A program made the translations under genes and the position numbers. Of a stretch of 64,000 bases of DNA, positions 1 through 10,673 are shown piece after piece. Position 1 is the first letter of the stretch; every line of letters begins with the position of its first letter. The DNA is from Ignavibacteriae bacterium HGW-Ignavibacteriae-2 (GTDB lineage: Bacteria; Bacteroidota; Ignavibacteria; Ignavibacteriales; Melioribacteraceae): NCBI GenBank assembly GCA_002839805.1, contig PGYT01000001.1, positions 126,770 to 190,769 on the forward strand, read 5' to 3'. The notes below the pieces were generated by a model. The model did not search any database and had not been told where the DNA came from. It saw only the letters and a list, made by a program, of their open reading frames with translations.

Positions 1-1
1 A

Positions 2-1486
2 AAAAACCAACCTTACGCGGATCAGAAAATATTATCACAGGTTTTATTTGTTGATCCATTTAATACTGATCAGCTGAATCCGGCCTCTTCATTTTTACTG
101 TTCGGACAAAGATTTGTAATTGATTCTTATATAACAGGCAGCGTTGTATATGATAAAATTATGTTCGAAGGAAATCCAATATTACGAATGCTGCCTTCTA
201 CATTGGACATATTGTTCGCTCTTGGGAATGACGCTTCTGCTCAATTGTTAAAAACTGAATTGGATACTTACAAATATGCCGCAAATCTTTCAGCTTTAAG
301 ATATCTAGTTAACCAGTATGAACCGGAATTCTGGAATTCAAGTATATACAACAACTGGCTTAACACTATAAGAACATTAAACCCGCCTTCAGATAGGACA
401 TCGCTTCCACAGTTTATGCAAACCGCAGCGTGGTGGCAGCATAAAATGAATACACAACTCAGTTCATGGACTGAATTAAGACACGATAATTTATTATACG
501 CGAAACAATCTTACACTGGCGGTATTACTTGCTCTTACCCGTATAGTTATGTAGAACCCAATAGGGAGTTTTTTAATAGTGTTAAAGCACTGGCTTTATC
601 GGCATCTGAAAAATTAAAATCGATAAAATTTGATAACAGTAATTTGATTTATTATTTCGATAATCTTTATTCAATTTGTGATACACTTGGCAGCATAGCT
701 CAAAAAGAATTGGATGGAACCCAATTTAGCGGAGATGAAATAAACTTTCTACAAAAAATGATTAGTGAGGAACAAGGCTGTGGAGTGACGTACAACGGCT
801 GGCTGCCAAAATTATTTTATAGTAACTTCGAAGCTACATTGGAGAATTCTGATTATTTAACCGCAGACTACCACACTTCGCCTACTGATGAATTTGGCAA
901 CCTTGTAGGTTGGGTTAAACACGCGGGAACAGGTCCGGTAGATTTAATTATTCTAAATGCAACATTGCCGGACGGCAAAAATGTGGCGTTTGTAGGATCC
1001 GTCAGCAGTTATCACGAATATACTACCACAAACTTTGAACGTTTGACCGATTCGGAGTGGAAGGAAGTTTATCTTACGCAATCATCCCGGCCAGATTGGG
1101 TAAATCTATATCTTGCCAATGATAACGGGGAAATAATGCCGCAGAACACTTCATTGATTACTGATGTAACAAAAGAAGGAACTGGCAATAAAATTCCAGA
1201 CAAATATTTAGTAGCTCAAAATTTTCCTAATCCCTTCAATCCGAGCACGGTAATCAGTTATAATATCCCGCAACACCTCAATAACAAAAAAGTTAAATTG
1301 AGTATCCATAGCATTACCGGCGAGCTGATATCTACATTAGTGAACACTGAACTTCCATCAGGCAATTATTTAACAAAATGGGACGGAAACAATTCAACCG
1401 GGCAAAAGGTTTCTAGCGGGATTTATTTTTATAATTTGATTGTTGGCAGCGAAACATTCATCGGCAAAATGAATCTTGTGAAATAA
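2..1486 (+). CDS. DUF3160-family secreted protein with T9SS sorting domain (5'-truncated)
   Basis: The reading frame is open from base 2, so the gene starts outside the window; the first ATG at 161 is internal. About 494 residues are visible. A stretch with WWQHKMNTQLSSWTELRHD followed by LLYAKQSYTGG matches what I know of DUF3160 proteins, whose function is unknown. The last ~80 residues (NFPNPFNPSTVISY through a C-terminal KMNLVK) form a type IX secretion type A sorting domain, so the protein should be exported across the outer membrane and anchored or released there. The downstream neighbour is convergent. The family call rests on recall of the motif, the secretion call on the clear C-terminal domain. 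Confidence 0.8.
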   Translation, partial: KNQPYADQKILSQVLFVDPFNTDQLNPASSFLLFGQRFVIDSYITGSVVYDKIMFEGNPILRMLPSTLDILFALGNDASAQLLKTELDTYKYAANLSALRYLVNQYEPEFWNSSIYNNWLNTIRTLNPPSDRTSLPQFMQTAAWWQHKMNTQLSSWTELRHDNLLYAKQSYTGGITCSYPYSYVEPNREFFNSVKALALSASEKLKSIKFDNSNLIYYFDNLYSICDTLGSIAQKELDGTQFSGDEINFLQKMISEEQGCGVTYNGWLPKLFYSNFEATLENSDYLTADYHTSPTDEFGNLVGWVKHAGTGPVDLIILNATLPDGKNVAFVGSVSSYHEYTTTNFERLTDSEWKEVYLTQSSRPDWVNLYLANDNGEIMPQNTSLITDVTKEGTGNKIPDKYLVAQNFPNPFNPSTVISYNIPQHLNNKKVKLSIHSITGELISTLVNTELPSGNYLTKWDGNNSTGQKVSSGIYFYNLIVGSETFIGKMNLVK

Positions 1487-1499
1487 ATAATTCCTCAGA

Positions 1500-1555
1500 A
1501 GGTATAAGAAATTAAATTTCTAATTCTGCCCTCGAGTGCCCGATTTCTTATACCT
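1500..1555. repeat. 13-bp inverted repeat with 30-nt spacer between convergent genes
   Basis: AGGTATAAGAAAT at 1500-1512 is perfectly complementary to ATTTCTTATACCT at 1543-1555. The pair lies between the stop of the DUF3160 gene and the stop of the convergent transporter. There is no U-tract on either side, so a classical intrinsic terminator is uncertain. It could still form a long hairpin at both 3' ends, or be the remnant of a small palindromic element. Confidence 0.6.
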
Positions 1556-1568
1556 ACATCTAATCTTT

Positions 1569-3719
1569 CTAAGCCAAAGCATTTTCATGCCCGGAGTCTT
1601 TTACAAATAAGCATGATGATATTATAGTTTCGGGAGTTGAACGCATAAAATTAAAATTTATATTTTCTCCCAACCCAAAAATATTTATATCAGCTTTTGG
1701 AGCATTTTTGATAGCGTCATTAAATGGCCCCTTTAACACATGGAATTCGGTATATGAAGGTAATCGTGTTCTATCGCTCAATTTATTTAAAAATTTGTGA
1801 AGTCTTATCTCATCAGTTTTGTCATTTGCTACAGTAACTAAATTAATTTTTCCTCCCCAGTTCATTTGAAGCTGTAAAGCGATAAGAATCGCTAGATGCC
1901 AGTTGGGGCTTCTATCTCTAAGCCAAAGGTTAATATCTTTTTGCATTCCAAATGCCATTCTGGAATGTTGTCTGAGCAAAAGAAGCCCAAGTTGATTTCG
2001 GGTGGCAAGATCAACAAGAGTAACTATATTACCATCTTTCTTCTCGTCGTTCCCTAAAGTCAAAAATAAAGTGTTCGGGCGAAAGGCACCAGCTTTAAGA
2101 GTCTGCATTACTAACTTTGTTCCATGAAGAAAGTTAGTGTCTTCTAACACCGTAGAATTAACTAAAATCCCCTGTTTACCTAAAGGAGCCAATAATTCCT
2201 CCAGTGAAGCTTCGGTTTCTTCAAGCTTATCGTCTTTAACTGAAAACGCAAAAAGGCTCCCCGAAGGATAAGTAATGTTCCTTATAAACAACAAAGAACC
2301 CGACCAAAGATTAGGCTCTTCAATTGGAATAAGCATATCCGGTTTCCAGGCTATTTGATGTCTTGGAAATTTTGCAGCAATACGGGATGCGTTTGCCGCC
2401 AAAGCTAGAAACATCCCCCCTCTAATATCGCCCCATTCGGCTTTAAGTCCTTTTTTTGTAAGCCATACATATAAAATTATAATAACAATAATAGCAACGA
2501 CACTAAAAATTGGGTTTATTAAAAACATTATAAAAACGCACCCGATTGCCCCGAATAAGGAAACAAATTTTGGCACTTTAAATGTGGGACGAAAACTTAT
2601 AATTTTCATACTTTGTTGAATAAATACAACCAGATTTAAGGTTCCATAAGTAATAAGAAAAAACATTGTTATCAGTGAAGCAAGAGAGTTGAATTCGCCC
2701 ATAAAAAGAGCGGCCAGTATTATTATCCCAGTAAATACTGTAGCGTTTCTTGGCACATTAGTTTTAGATTTTTTGATGAATACCGAACTTAATGGAATTG
2801 TATTTTGTTCTGCAAGAGCTTGTAAAATACGAGGGGCGCCGATTATACTTCCTAAAGCGGAGGAAAATGTAGCCGCTAAAATCCCCATTAATACCATTGG
2901 ACCCCAGAATGCCCTGTCTACCATTATCATTTGATTAGTCCTTAATTCATAAGGAGTTGCCAAAAGATAAGAACCGTATGCCAATCCAATGTAAATAATC
3001 AACGTAACACCTATAGCCCAAAGAGTGCCGTTCGGTATTGCTTTCCGTGGTTCTCTTAAATCACCCGATAAATTTGCCCCTGCCATTATACCGGTTACAG
3101 CGGGGAAAAATACGGCAAAAACATACCAGAAATTAGCGTCTTCAAAAGAACCAATTAATTGTTGCCCTTCTGCAATTTTTGCTGGTGAGGCTAAAAAGGA
3201 AATTATGGACAGAGCTATAATAGCCATAATTATATATTGAATTCGAATAGCGAACACAGTGGAAATGTAGGATATAACAATTAACACAGCCCAGGTTATT
3301 ATTATTACTACCGCCGCCGGATGATCTGGGAAAATTCTTAGCCAACCTTCCGTAAAGCCTGCAATATAAAGAGCGGCTGATAGGGTTTGTGAAACATAAA
3401 ATGGAATTCCAACACTTCCGCCGGCTTCTAATCCGAGCGATTTGGATATTATTGAATACGCTCCGCCTGGACCGATTTTAATATTTGTAGTAATAGAAGA
3501 CATCGAAAGTCCGGTTGCGATTGTAATGCTTTTGGCCAGTAATATTATTCCAATAGCGCCCAATAAACCGGCATTGCCAACAACCCAGCCGAGACGCAAA
3601 TACATAATAACGCCAAGAATTGTAAGTACGTCGGGAGTAAAAACACCACCAAATGTGCCGAACTTAGAGTCAGATTTACCGCTGAATTTATTTTTAATTA
3701 TTTCTCTAAGTTTCATCAA
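1569..3719 (-). CDS. SLC12-like cation-chloride cotransporter / APC-superfamily permease
   Basis: This is a 716-residue integral membrane protein with about 12 hydrophobic segments between residues 25 and 425, followed by a ~290-residue soluble C-terminal domain. The motif GPGGAYSII (83-91) and the segment FFPAVTGIMAGANLSGD (204-220) are hallmarks of the cation-chloride cotransporter (SLC12) branch of the APC superfamily, and the long C-terminal cytosolic domain also fits that branch. Eukaryotic relatives move Na+/K+/Cl-. The substrate of bacterial members is mostly untested and could be K+/Cl- or amino acids. It is monocistronic, with about 290 nt separating it from the next upstream gene. 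The start at the double ATG has only a weak ribosome binding site. Confidence 0.85.
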   Translation of the reverse strand: MMKLREIIKNKFSGKSDSKFGTFGGVFTPDVLTILGVIMYLRLGWVVGNAGLLGAIGIILLAKSITIATGLSMSSITTNIKIGPGGAYSIISKSLGLEAGGSVGIPFYVSQTLSAALYIAGFTEGWLRIFPDHPAAVVIIITWAVLIVISYISTVFAIRIQYIIMAIIALSIISFLASPAKIAEGQQLIGSFEDANFWYVFAVFFPAVTGIMAGANLSGDLREPRKAIPNGTLWAIGVTLIIYIGLAYGSYLLATPYELRTNQMIMVDRAFWGPMVLMGILAATFSSALGSIIGAPRILQALAEQNTIPLSSVFIKKSKTNVPRNATVFTGIIILAALFMGEFNSLASLITMFFLITYGTLNLVVFIQQSMKIISFRPTFKVPKFVSLFGAIGCVFIMFLINPIFSVVAIIVIIILYVWLTKKGLKAEWGDIRGGMFLALAANASRIAAKFPRHQIAWKPDMLIPIEEPNLWSGSLLFIRNITYPSGSLFAFSVKDDKLEETEASLEELLAPLGKQGILVNSTVLEDTNFLHGTKLVMQTLKAGAFRPNTLFLTLGNDEKKDGNIVTLVDLATRNQLGLLLLRQHSRMAFGMQKDINLWLRDRSPNWHLAILIALQLQMNWGGKINLVTVANDKTDEIRLHKFLNKLSDRTRLPSYTEFHVLKGPFNDAIKNAPKADINIFGLGENINFNFMRSTPETIISSCLFVKDSGHENALA

Positions 3720-4011
3720 TTAATACTGGTTATGGATGTCTTTTTCGGTGTTCAATATAGAATAAAATTCATTAAATCTCATAATCAATCTAAAAATAAG
3801 GTTTTTTAATTTTCAAATTATTCTACAGACTTTAGTTAATTACTTTGTTCCTTCTTATTTCAGTTTTACTAGAACAATAATAATTTTCATATTTAACATT
3901 ATAGTTTAACAATCAATTGGATTAAATTTAGATTTATCTTGGAATAGCTGGTAACGTTTGCAGAAGGACAAAAAACAGTTATTTTAAATAGAATAAAATT
4001 ATTTCAAAGAA

Positions 4012-6390
4012 TTAGTAGTAGTCTTTAATAGCTTCTTCAATATTCTTAAAAATTTTAAAAACTCTATCCATCCCTGTCATATAGAACATCATGGATGGCG
4101 AATTCTGGTTATCTAAAACAATTTTTAAATCTCCACCCTCATAATTAATTTTTTTTAGATATTTTACCAATACACCCAAAATTGTGGAATCAAGAAACTC
4201 ACAATTACTAATATCAATAATTAATTTTCTCGCACCAGTTTCAACTAGATTATCAAAATACTTTTTTAAATCCGTTGCGAAAAAGGCGGTGCCGCGGGGT
4301 AAATTAATTAATGTGATACTTATATCTTTGCAATTGAACTGCTGAAAAGGTTTTTTGATATCACGTTTATATAATATTTCGTTTTGAATTTCCTGGCAAT
4401 CATCGTCTTTATTTTCAACAAATTCCGCATCAGCAAGTTCAGGTTTCTGATCAGCAAGTTCAAACTCCTTATTTGTAATTTCAAGCTCTTTATCGGCTGG
4501 TTCAGACTCAATATTTTTTGGTATAACTTTATCTGAAGAGGAAATATTAGCTTCACTAATATTTTCAGTGGTTGTCTTATTTTCAAGTTCCTTTATTCTC
4601 TCAAGCAGCAGAGATTCTCGATTTATATATTCCTCAATTTTATTCTGATAATCTTTTGTATAACTTACGTTTTCTTTTTCAAGTTCCGTTTTTTCGAGTC
4701 GAATTTTTCTCTCACGTTCTTCAATTTTTTTTATTCTCTCAATTAAGGATTTTTCCGCGAATTCTTTTTCTTCCTGCAAAATTCGTTCTCTTTCAGCAAT
4801 TTCATTTTCACGTTTTTCCAATTCCATTAATTCGTTTTTAAGCGTCTTTTCGGCAAATTCTTTTTCTCTTTGTAAATTACTTGTCATCTCAAATAATTCT
4901 TTCTCTTTAGCGCTTAAATCTTCATCTTTTAATTTGGCTTGTTTTAGAATGTCTTTTTGAATTTCAAGTTCATCTAATCCCAGCTTTAACTCGTCTTCCT
5001 TCTTTTTAAACTCGTCTTCCTGGTCACGGCTTTCATGCTGCTTTTTATTCGCACTTTCCCTAAGTTCATTTAATTTTAGTTCAATTTCTTTTTCTTTTTT
5101 TTCCAGTTCATACTCTTTATCAAGTATTAGTTTTACTTTTTCTTTTTCAGCCTCTATTTCATCGAATCTATTTTTTAGTTCAATTTCCTTTAATTCCAAT
5201 TGTTTTTCTTTTTCTTTAGAAGCATCAACCTTTTTTTTCTCTTTCTCCAACAAGAGCAATTTGTCTTCAATTTCTTTTTCTTTCTTATCGAGTATTTTTT
5301 CTTTAAGTAATTTTTCCTCGATTTGTTTTTTTTCTAGATCAATAAGTTTATGCTTCTCTTCAATTTCTTTTTCTTTTAATATTAATTGTTTTTCCTTAAG
5401 AATTATTTTTTCAACGTTTTCTTTTTCAAGTGCTAATTCTTTCGATTTTCTCAAGAGTTCAATTTCTTTTTGGGCGAGGTCTTTTGTTTTTAATAACGCT
5501 TCTTCAAATATTTTTTTTTCTTCAATTAAAGTTTTATTTCTACTTGTTAACTCTTCTTCCTGCGCTTTTAACTCGGCAATTTTCCTTTTTATAAGAATTT
5601 GTGCCTGAGCTTCCTCCTTAAGTAGCGCTTCTTCCAATTTGCTAATTTCTTCTTCTTTTTTGGAAAGTTCTTTTAACTCCCTGCTCATACCAATTTCGGC
5701 ATTTTCTTTTTCTTTTTTCAACGAGGCTTCCATTCTTTCCAATTCTTTTTCGCGCTTGTTTATCAGTTCCATTTCCTTTTTAATTGCCTGTTCGGCAAAT
5801 ATTTTTTCGCGCTCCAAAGATTCTTTCATAGTCAAAAGATCTTTTTCTTTGGTAAAAATCGGTTTGGCGGATGGCTCATCAGTTTCGGATTTACTTTTAA
5901 AATAAAATGATTCTTTAGTTTTATTGAATTCTGTTTTTTTTACTGATTTGGTAGGTAAATCATTTAAGCCCATAAGTTCATCAGAAAAAATGCTGGTTCT
6001 AAGATTATCCAAAATCCGAATATTTTCCTTTACAAGATTCATAAGTTCGGATTCAGATATTTCAAGCAGCTCAGTTTTTTCCAGTGATATACAAGTAGAT
6101 TTTCTTACACTTTTTTCCGATAGTTCATTATACCCAAAAAAGTCATTTGTAGTAAATGTTTTTGAATTATTTTGATTTTTTCCTTTGTTTACGAAATCAT
6201 AATCAATAACATTCACCATGCCGGATAATATCAAATAAATCGATTCGGCTTTCCTGCCCTGGCTGTAAATAATTTGGCTCTCGCTGAAAAACAATGTTTT
6301 CTTTTCAAGAAATTCTCTTTTTAATTTCAAGAATTCTATATTCCGGAAAAGTTTATTCCTTTTAATTTTTTCGATCAATGAAGATTCCAT
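4012..6390 (-). CDS. cNMP-binding domain / long coiled coil / STAS-domain fusion protein
   Basis: The 792-residue protein has three parts. Residues ~10-130 look like a cyclic-nucleotide-binding (CAP_ED) beta-roll (YSQGRKAESIYLILSGMVNV). Residues ~165-620 are an almost uninterrupted heptad-rich coiled coil full of Lys/Glu/Leu. Residues ~685-792 are a STAS domain with the DSTILG motif, placing the usual phosphorylatable Ser near residue 735. There is no signal peptide or membrane segment, so it is cytoplasmic. STAS domains usually bind a serine kinase or anti-sigma partner, so a ligand-gated partner-switching scaffold is a reasonable inference. No partner gene lies next to it. The extreme Glu/Lys coiled coil produces long spurious open frames on the opposite strand. 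Confidence 0.85.
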   Translation of the reverse strand: MESSLIEKIKRNKLFRNIEFLKLKREFLEKKTLFFSESQIIYSQGRKAESIYLILSGMVNVIDYDFVNKGKNQNNSKTFTTNDFFGYNELSEKSVRKSTCISLEKTELLEISESELMNLVKENIRILDNLRTSIFSDELMGLNDLPTKSVKKTEFNKTKESFYFKSKSETDEPSAKPIFTKEKDLLTMKESLEREKIFAEQAIKKEMELINKREKELERMEASLKKEKENAEIGMSRELKELSKKEEEISKLEEALLKEEAQAQILIKRKIAELKAQEEELTSRNKTLIEEKKIFEEALLKTKDLAQKEIELLRKSKELALEKENVEKIILKEKQLILKEKEIEEKHKLIDLEKKQIEEKLLKEKILDKKEKEIEDKLLLLEKEKKKVDASKEKEKQLELKEIELKNRFDEIEAEKEKVKLILDKEYELEKKEKEIELKLNELRESANKKQHESRDQEDEFKKKEDELKLGLDELEIQKDILKQAKLKDEDLSAKEKELFEMTSNLQREKEFAEKTLKNELMELEKRENEIAERERILQEEKEFAEKSLIERIKKIEERERKIRLEKTELEKENVSYTKDYQNKIEEYINRESLLLERIKELENKTTTENISEANISSSDKVIPKNIESEPADKELEITNKEFELADQKPELADAEFVENKDDDCQEIQNEILYKRDIKKPFQQFNCKDISITLINLPRGTAFFATDLKKYFDNLVETGARKLIIDISNCEFLDSTILGVLVKYLKKINYEGGDLKIVLDNQNSPSMMFYMTGMDRVFKIFKNIEEAIKDYY

Positions 6391-6586
6391 TCGTTACATT
6401 TATATTCTGATGGTAAAGTTATAGTCGATATTTAACACTTTAAAAAATACTCAATAAATTTAGTTATTTTTTTCAAGAGAAAAGATTAATCTGTTAATTT
6501 CTTTGATGAATTTTTCAGTGCAAGAAAATTTGTTATTTATTAATTAATCAGCGAGTTTTTATTATCGAATTGAGTAAAGAGAACTG

Positions 6587-6660
<74 letters not shown>

Positions 6661-6737
6661 ATAAAATATTTATTTAATAAAATTGAGCATTAAAAATAAA
6701 GATATAACTGTGAAATAAAAAGCAGAAGATTTGAGAA

Positions 6738-7610
6738 CTACCTGTTTTCTGTGATGTAAGTAATCAACTTATTGAATAAAGCGATTTCGTTGTCGCCTAA
6801 ATCGTGTTCAACAATTGGGAAGCAGATCTGGAGCCAGCGAATGTTTATTTTTTTAACAGCATACTCAATTTCTTCACTATAAATATCTGGGCTCCTGAAA
6901 ACAATTTCGGTAAATGTTATCGCGGCTTTAACCGGCCCAATATGATGAATTTCGTTGTTGTTGCAGATATCTATCAGCCTATAAATCTCATCCGATTTCA
7001 AAGATATTAATTTTATTGCAACCTGTGCTGCTGTTTTTGTGAAATCACTGTATTGAGGAATTTTTAAATTAGGATCCGATGAAATATTTATGAGCGAATT
7101 TATAGCTTCGTGCGCGTCATGCGACGATTTGATATATTTCCTTTGTTCAAGTTCAATAGCTTTGGAAATTGTTTGAGGCAATCTTCTTTTTGCTTCGCTC
7201 ATAACAATTTGCCCCAATCTTATATCCCGTGATATTTTTATCAATTCGGAATATTTTCCGGCTTCAATATATTTTTCAATAGGAACATCAAGGTTAACTT
7301 TTATTTTAACGCTTTCCCATCCGCCATCGGAAACATTCGATGCTTTACGTTCTAAAGAGAGCAGCTGTTTTTCATCGACGGGTTTTAAATCGCTGAGTAC
7401 ACCAATTTTATTGATATAGAGCTTTTCAACAACTAGTGAATACTGTTGTTCTCCAGTATTAAAGCTTATTAAAACGTCTTTCCCAACTTGCCCATAAATT
7501 ATTCTGCCTTGAATCAAAGATTTATCCAATTGAGTTAATGAATTGAGTATCCTCTCAATTCTGGGAATATCTGACTCATCTGTAATTATAACAACTTTCT
7601 TCAAATTCAT
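6738..7610 (-). CDS. Hypothetical protein, unrecognised
   Basis: This 290-residue protein has no signal peptide or membrane helix and is presumably cytoplasmic. Residues 1-85 look like alternating beta/alpha segments beginning VVIITDESDIPRIERIL. The second half is predominantly helical, with repeated ~40-residue helical blocks that could be HEAT- or ARM-like. I do not recognise a family or a catalytic motif. The gene stands alone between tRNA-Arg, transcribed the same way, and the divergent enolase gene. No strong ribosome binding site precedes the ATG. The even codon pattern and lack of internal stops support a real gene. Confidence 0.75.
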   Translation of the reverse strand: MNLKKVVIITDESDIPRIERILNSLTQLDKSLIQGRIIYGQVGKDVLISFNTGEQQYSLVVEKLYINKIGVLSDLKPVDEKQLLSLERKASNVSDGGWESVKIKVNLDVPIEKYIEAGKYSELIKISRDIRLGQIVMSEAKRRLPQTISKAIELEQRKYIKSSHDAHEAINSLINISSDPNLKIPQYSDFTKTAAQVAIKLISLKSDEIYRLIDICNNNEIHHIGPVKAAITFTEIVFRSPDIYSEEIEYAVKKINIRWLQICFPIVEHDLGDNEIALFNKLITYITENR

Positions 7611-7825
7611 ATTCTATTTAAGAACTGTAATTATTTCAAAAATACCGATAATAATTTTAAATACAATGCTTCAAATTAACGGTCTATTAAATATTAGTTA
7701 AATAAAGTGAAATTTATTTTATAAATCTATTTTTTATTTTTTCAATTATTAATACAAATTTAATCTTATAATAATGTTTTATGCAACGATTAAATTGAAT
7801 TTCGAAGCTCTTTATGCTAATTTAG

Positions 7826-9151
<1,326 letters not shown>

Positions 9152-9185
9152 TAAACAATTCAACATAGAGCATATTTTTAATAAG

Positions 9186-9209
9186 CGCCTGCTTTGCCGG
9201 GCGTTTTTT
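9186..9209 (+). terminator. Rho-independent terminator of enolase
   Basis: CGCCTG (9186-9191) pairs with CGGGCG (9198-9203), including one G-U pair, around a six-base loop, and is followed directly by six T residues. It lies about 35 bases beyond the enolase stop and before the glutamine synthetase ribosome binding site. Confidence 0.8.
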
Positions 9210-9246
9210 ATTTTTAAACCATATTAGAATTCATAATGAGGTTATT

Positions 9247-10635
9247 ATGCCCAAGCAAACAGTTCAATCTATTAATGCGCTTATAAAGAAACATCAAATT
9301 GAAGTTGTAGATCTAAAATGCATAGATTTAACAGGACGCCTGCACCACATATCTTTACCTGTTCATAACAATACGATTGAAAAAATAGTATCCGAAGGAG
9401 TTGGTTTTGACGGATCAAGTTATGGTTTCCGTAAAGTTGAAAATAGTGATATGATTCTTACTCCCGATCTGGATACAGCAGTTGTAGATCCTTTCAGAGA
9501 AGCTCCTACGCTCAGTTTTTACAGCCATATTTTATTAACAGATGAAAATCGACCCAATTTTATGCAGGACGGACGATATTTAGCAAAACAGGCGGAGGTT
9601 TTGTTAAAAAAAATTACGGGGGCCGATAAATCATGGTGGGGACCCGAATTCGAATTTTATATATTTTCTAATGTTCAATACGATACAAGAACCTCAACTT
9701 CTTTCTATCAAGTTGAGCATGCCGAAGAGTTTTATAAAAGAGCATATCACGCGGCAAATCCATTTGATATTTACGACGATTTTCGCGATGAAGCCTGCAG
9801 ATACTTCAAACATTTTGGGATAGATGTAAAATATCACCATCACGAAGGAGGAGAAAGAGGACAGCAGGAAATTGAGACTTTTTTCAGCAACCTGCTTACA
9901 ACAGGCGATAATATCATTTCAGCAAAATATGTTTTATTCAACCTCGCCAGGATGAAGGATTTATTTGTTACATTTATGCCCAAACCGATGTATCATCAAG
10001 CCGGTAACGGGATGCATCTTCATTTGTATTTGACAAAAAACGGAAAGAACGCTTTTTATAAAAAGGGCGATTACGGCAATATGAATGAATTAGGAAGATT
10101 TTTTATCGGAGGAATGTTAAAACACGGGCCTGCTCTTTCCGCTTTTACAAATCCGAGTACTAATTCTTACAAACGACTTGTGCCTGGTTTTGAAGCTCCG
10201 GTAGCCTTAACATACGGCCAGGGTAATAGAGCTTCAGCCATAAGAATTCCAAAATATGTTTCTAATCCCGAAGAAACTAGATTCGAATACCGTCCGCCTG
10301 ACGCTACTGCAAATCCATATCTGTGTCTTACTGCAATGCTGCTTGCCGGAATGGACGGAGTTGTAAATAAAATTGATCCAATTAAAGAAGGTTTTGGACC
10401 ATTTGATAAAAACATTCTTAATGAAGAAGCGGTAAAAGATTATAATATTCAGTTTTTACCAAGAAATTTGGCGGAAGCTTTGGATGCGCTTGAGGCAGAT
10501 AACGATTTTTTGAAACGAGGAAATATTTTTACCGACGAACTTTTAGATCAATGGATAAAAATAAAAGACGAAGAAATTAAATCGATTGGAACTATGCCTC
10601 ATCCGTTCGAATATAAAATGTACTTTACTTTATAG
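9247..10635 (+). CDS. glnA: Type I glutamine synthetase
   Basis: This enzyme makes glutamine from glutamate, ammonia and ATP and is the main point of ammonium assimilation; it forms cytoplasmic dodecamers. The 462-residue protein shows the beta-grasp N-terminal domain with GFDGSSYGF, the metal and ATP site WGPEFEFYIF, GNGMHLHLYL, NRASAIRIP and the C-terminal EYRPPDATANPYL. GAGG at 9238-9241 precedes the ATG. In the region equivalent to the adenylylation loop (DKNLYDLP in enterobacteria) this protein reads DKNILNEE and has no Tyr, so control by GlnE adenylylation is unlikely and the protein is closer to the non-adenylylated GSI type. No PII gene is visible nearby. Confidence 0.96.
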   Translation: MPKQTVQSINALIKKHQIEVVDLKCIDLTGRLHHISLPVHNNTIEKIVSEGVGFDGSSYGFRKVENSDMILTPDLDTAVVDPFREAPTLSFYSHILLTDENRPNFMQDGRYLAKQAEVLLKKITGADKSWWGPEFEFYIFSNVQYDTRTSTSFYQVEHAEEFYKRAYHAANPFDIYDDFRDEACRYFKHFGIDVKYHHHEGGERGQQEIETFFSNLLTTGDNIISAKYVLFNLARMKDLFVTFMPKPMYHQAGNGMHLHLYLTKNGKNAFYKKGDYGNMNELGRFFIGGMLKHGPALSAFTNPSTNSYKRLVPGFEAPVALTYGQGNRASAIRIPKYVSNPEETRFEYRPPDATANPYLCLTAMLLAGMDGVVNKIDPIKEGFGPFDKNILNEEAVKDYNIQFLPRNLAEALDALEADNDFLKRGNIFTDELLDQWIKIKDEEIKSIGTMPHPFEYKMYFTL

Positions 10636-10642
10636 AAATAAT

Positions 10643-10668
10643 GGGAAACTTTCCTATGAAAGTTTCCC
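10643..10668. terminator. Bidirectional hairpin between glnA and the convergent kinase gene
   Basis: GGGAAACTTTC (10643-10653) and GAAAGTTTCCC (10658-10668) form a perfect 11-bp stem with a four-base loop. A T-rich tract follows on the plus strand. It lies between the stop codons of two convergent genes, so it can end transcripts from both sides, more convincingly for glnA. Confidence 0.85.
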
Positions 10669-10673
10669 AACTT

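Noticed and set aside
161-163. ATG 161 as the start of the DUF3160-family gene
   Set aside because: The frame is open and protein-like back to base 2, so this Met is internal to a truncated gene.
4320-6175. Several open frames on both strands inside the coiled-coil gene
   Set aside because: They mirror the Glu/Lys/Leu-rich coiled coil (giving Ser/Phe-rich shadows) and have no ribosome binding sites or family features.
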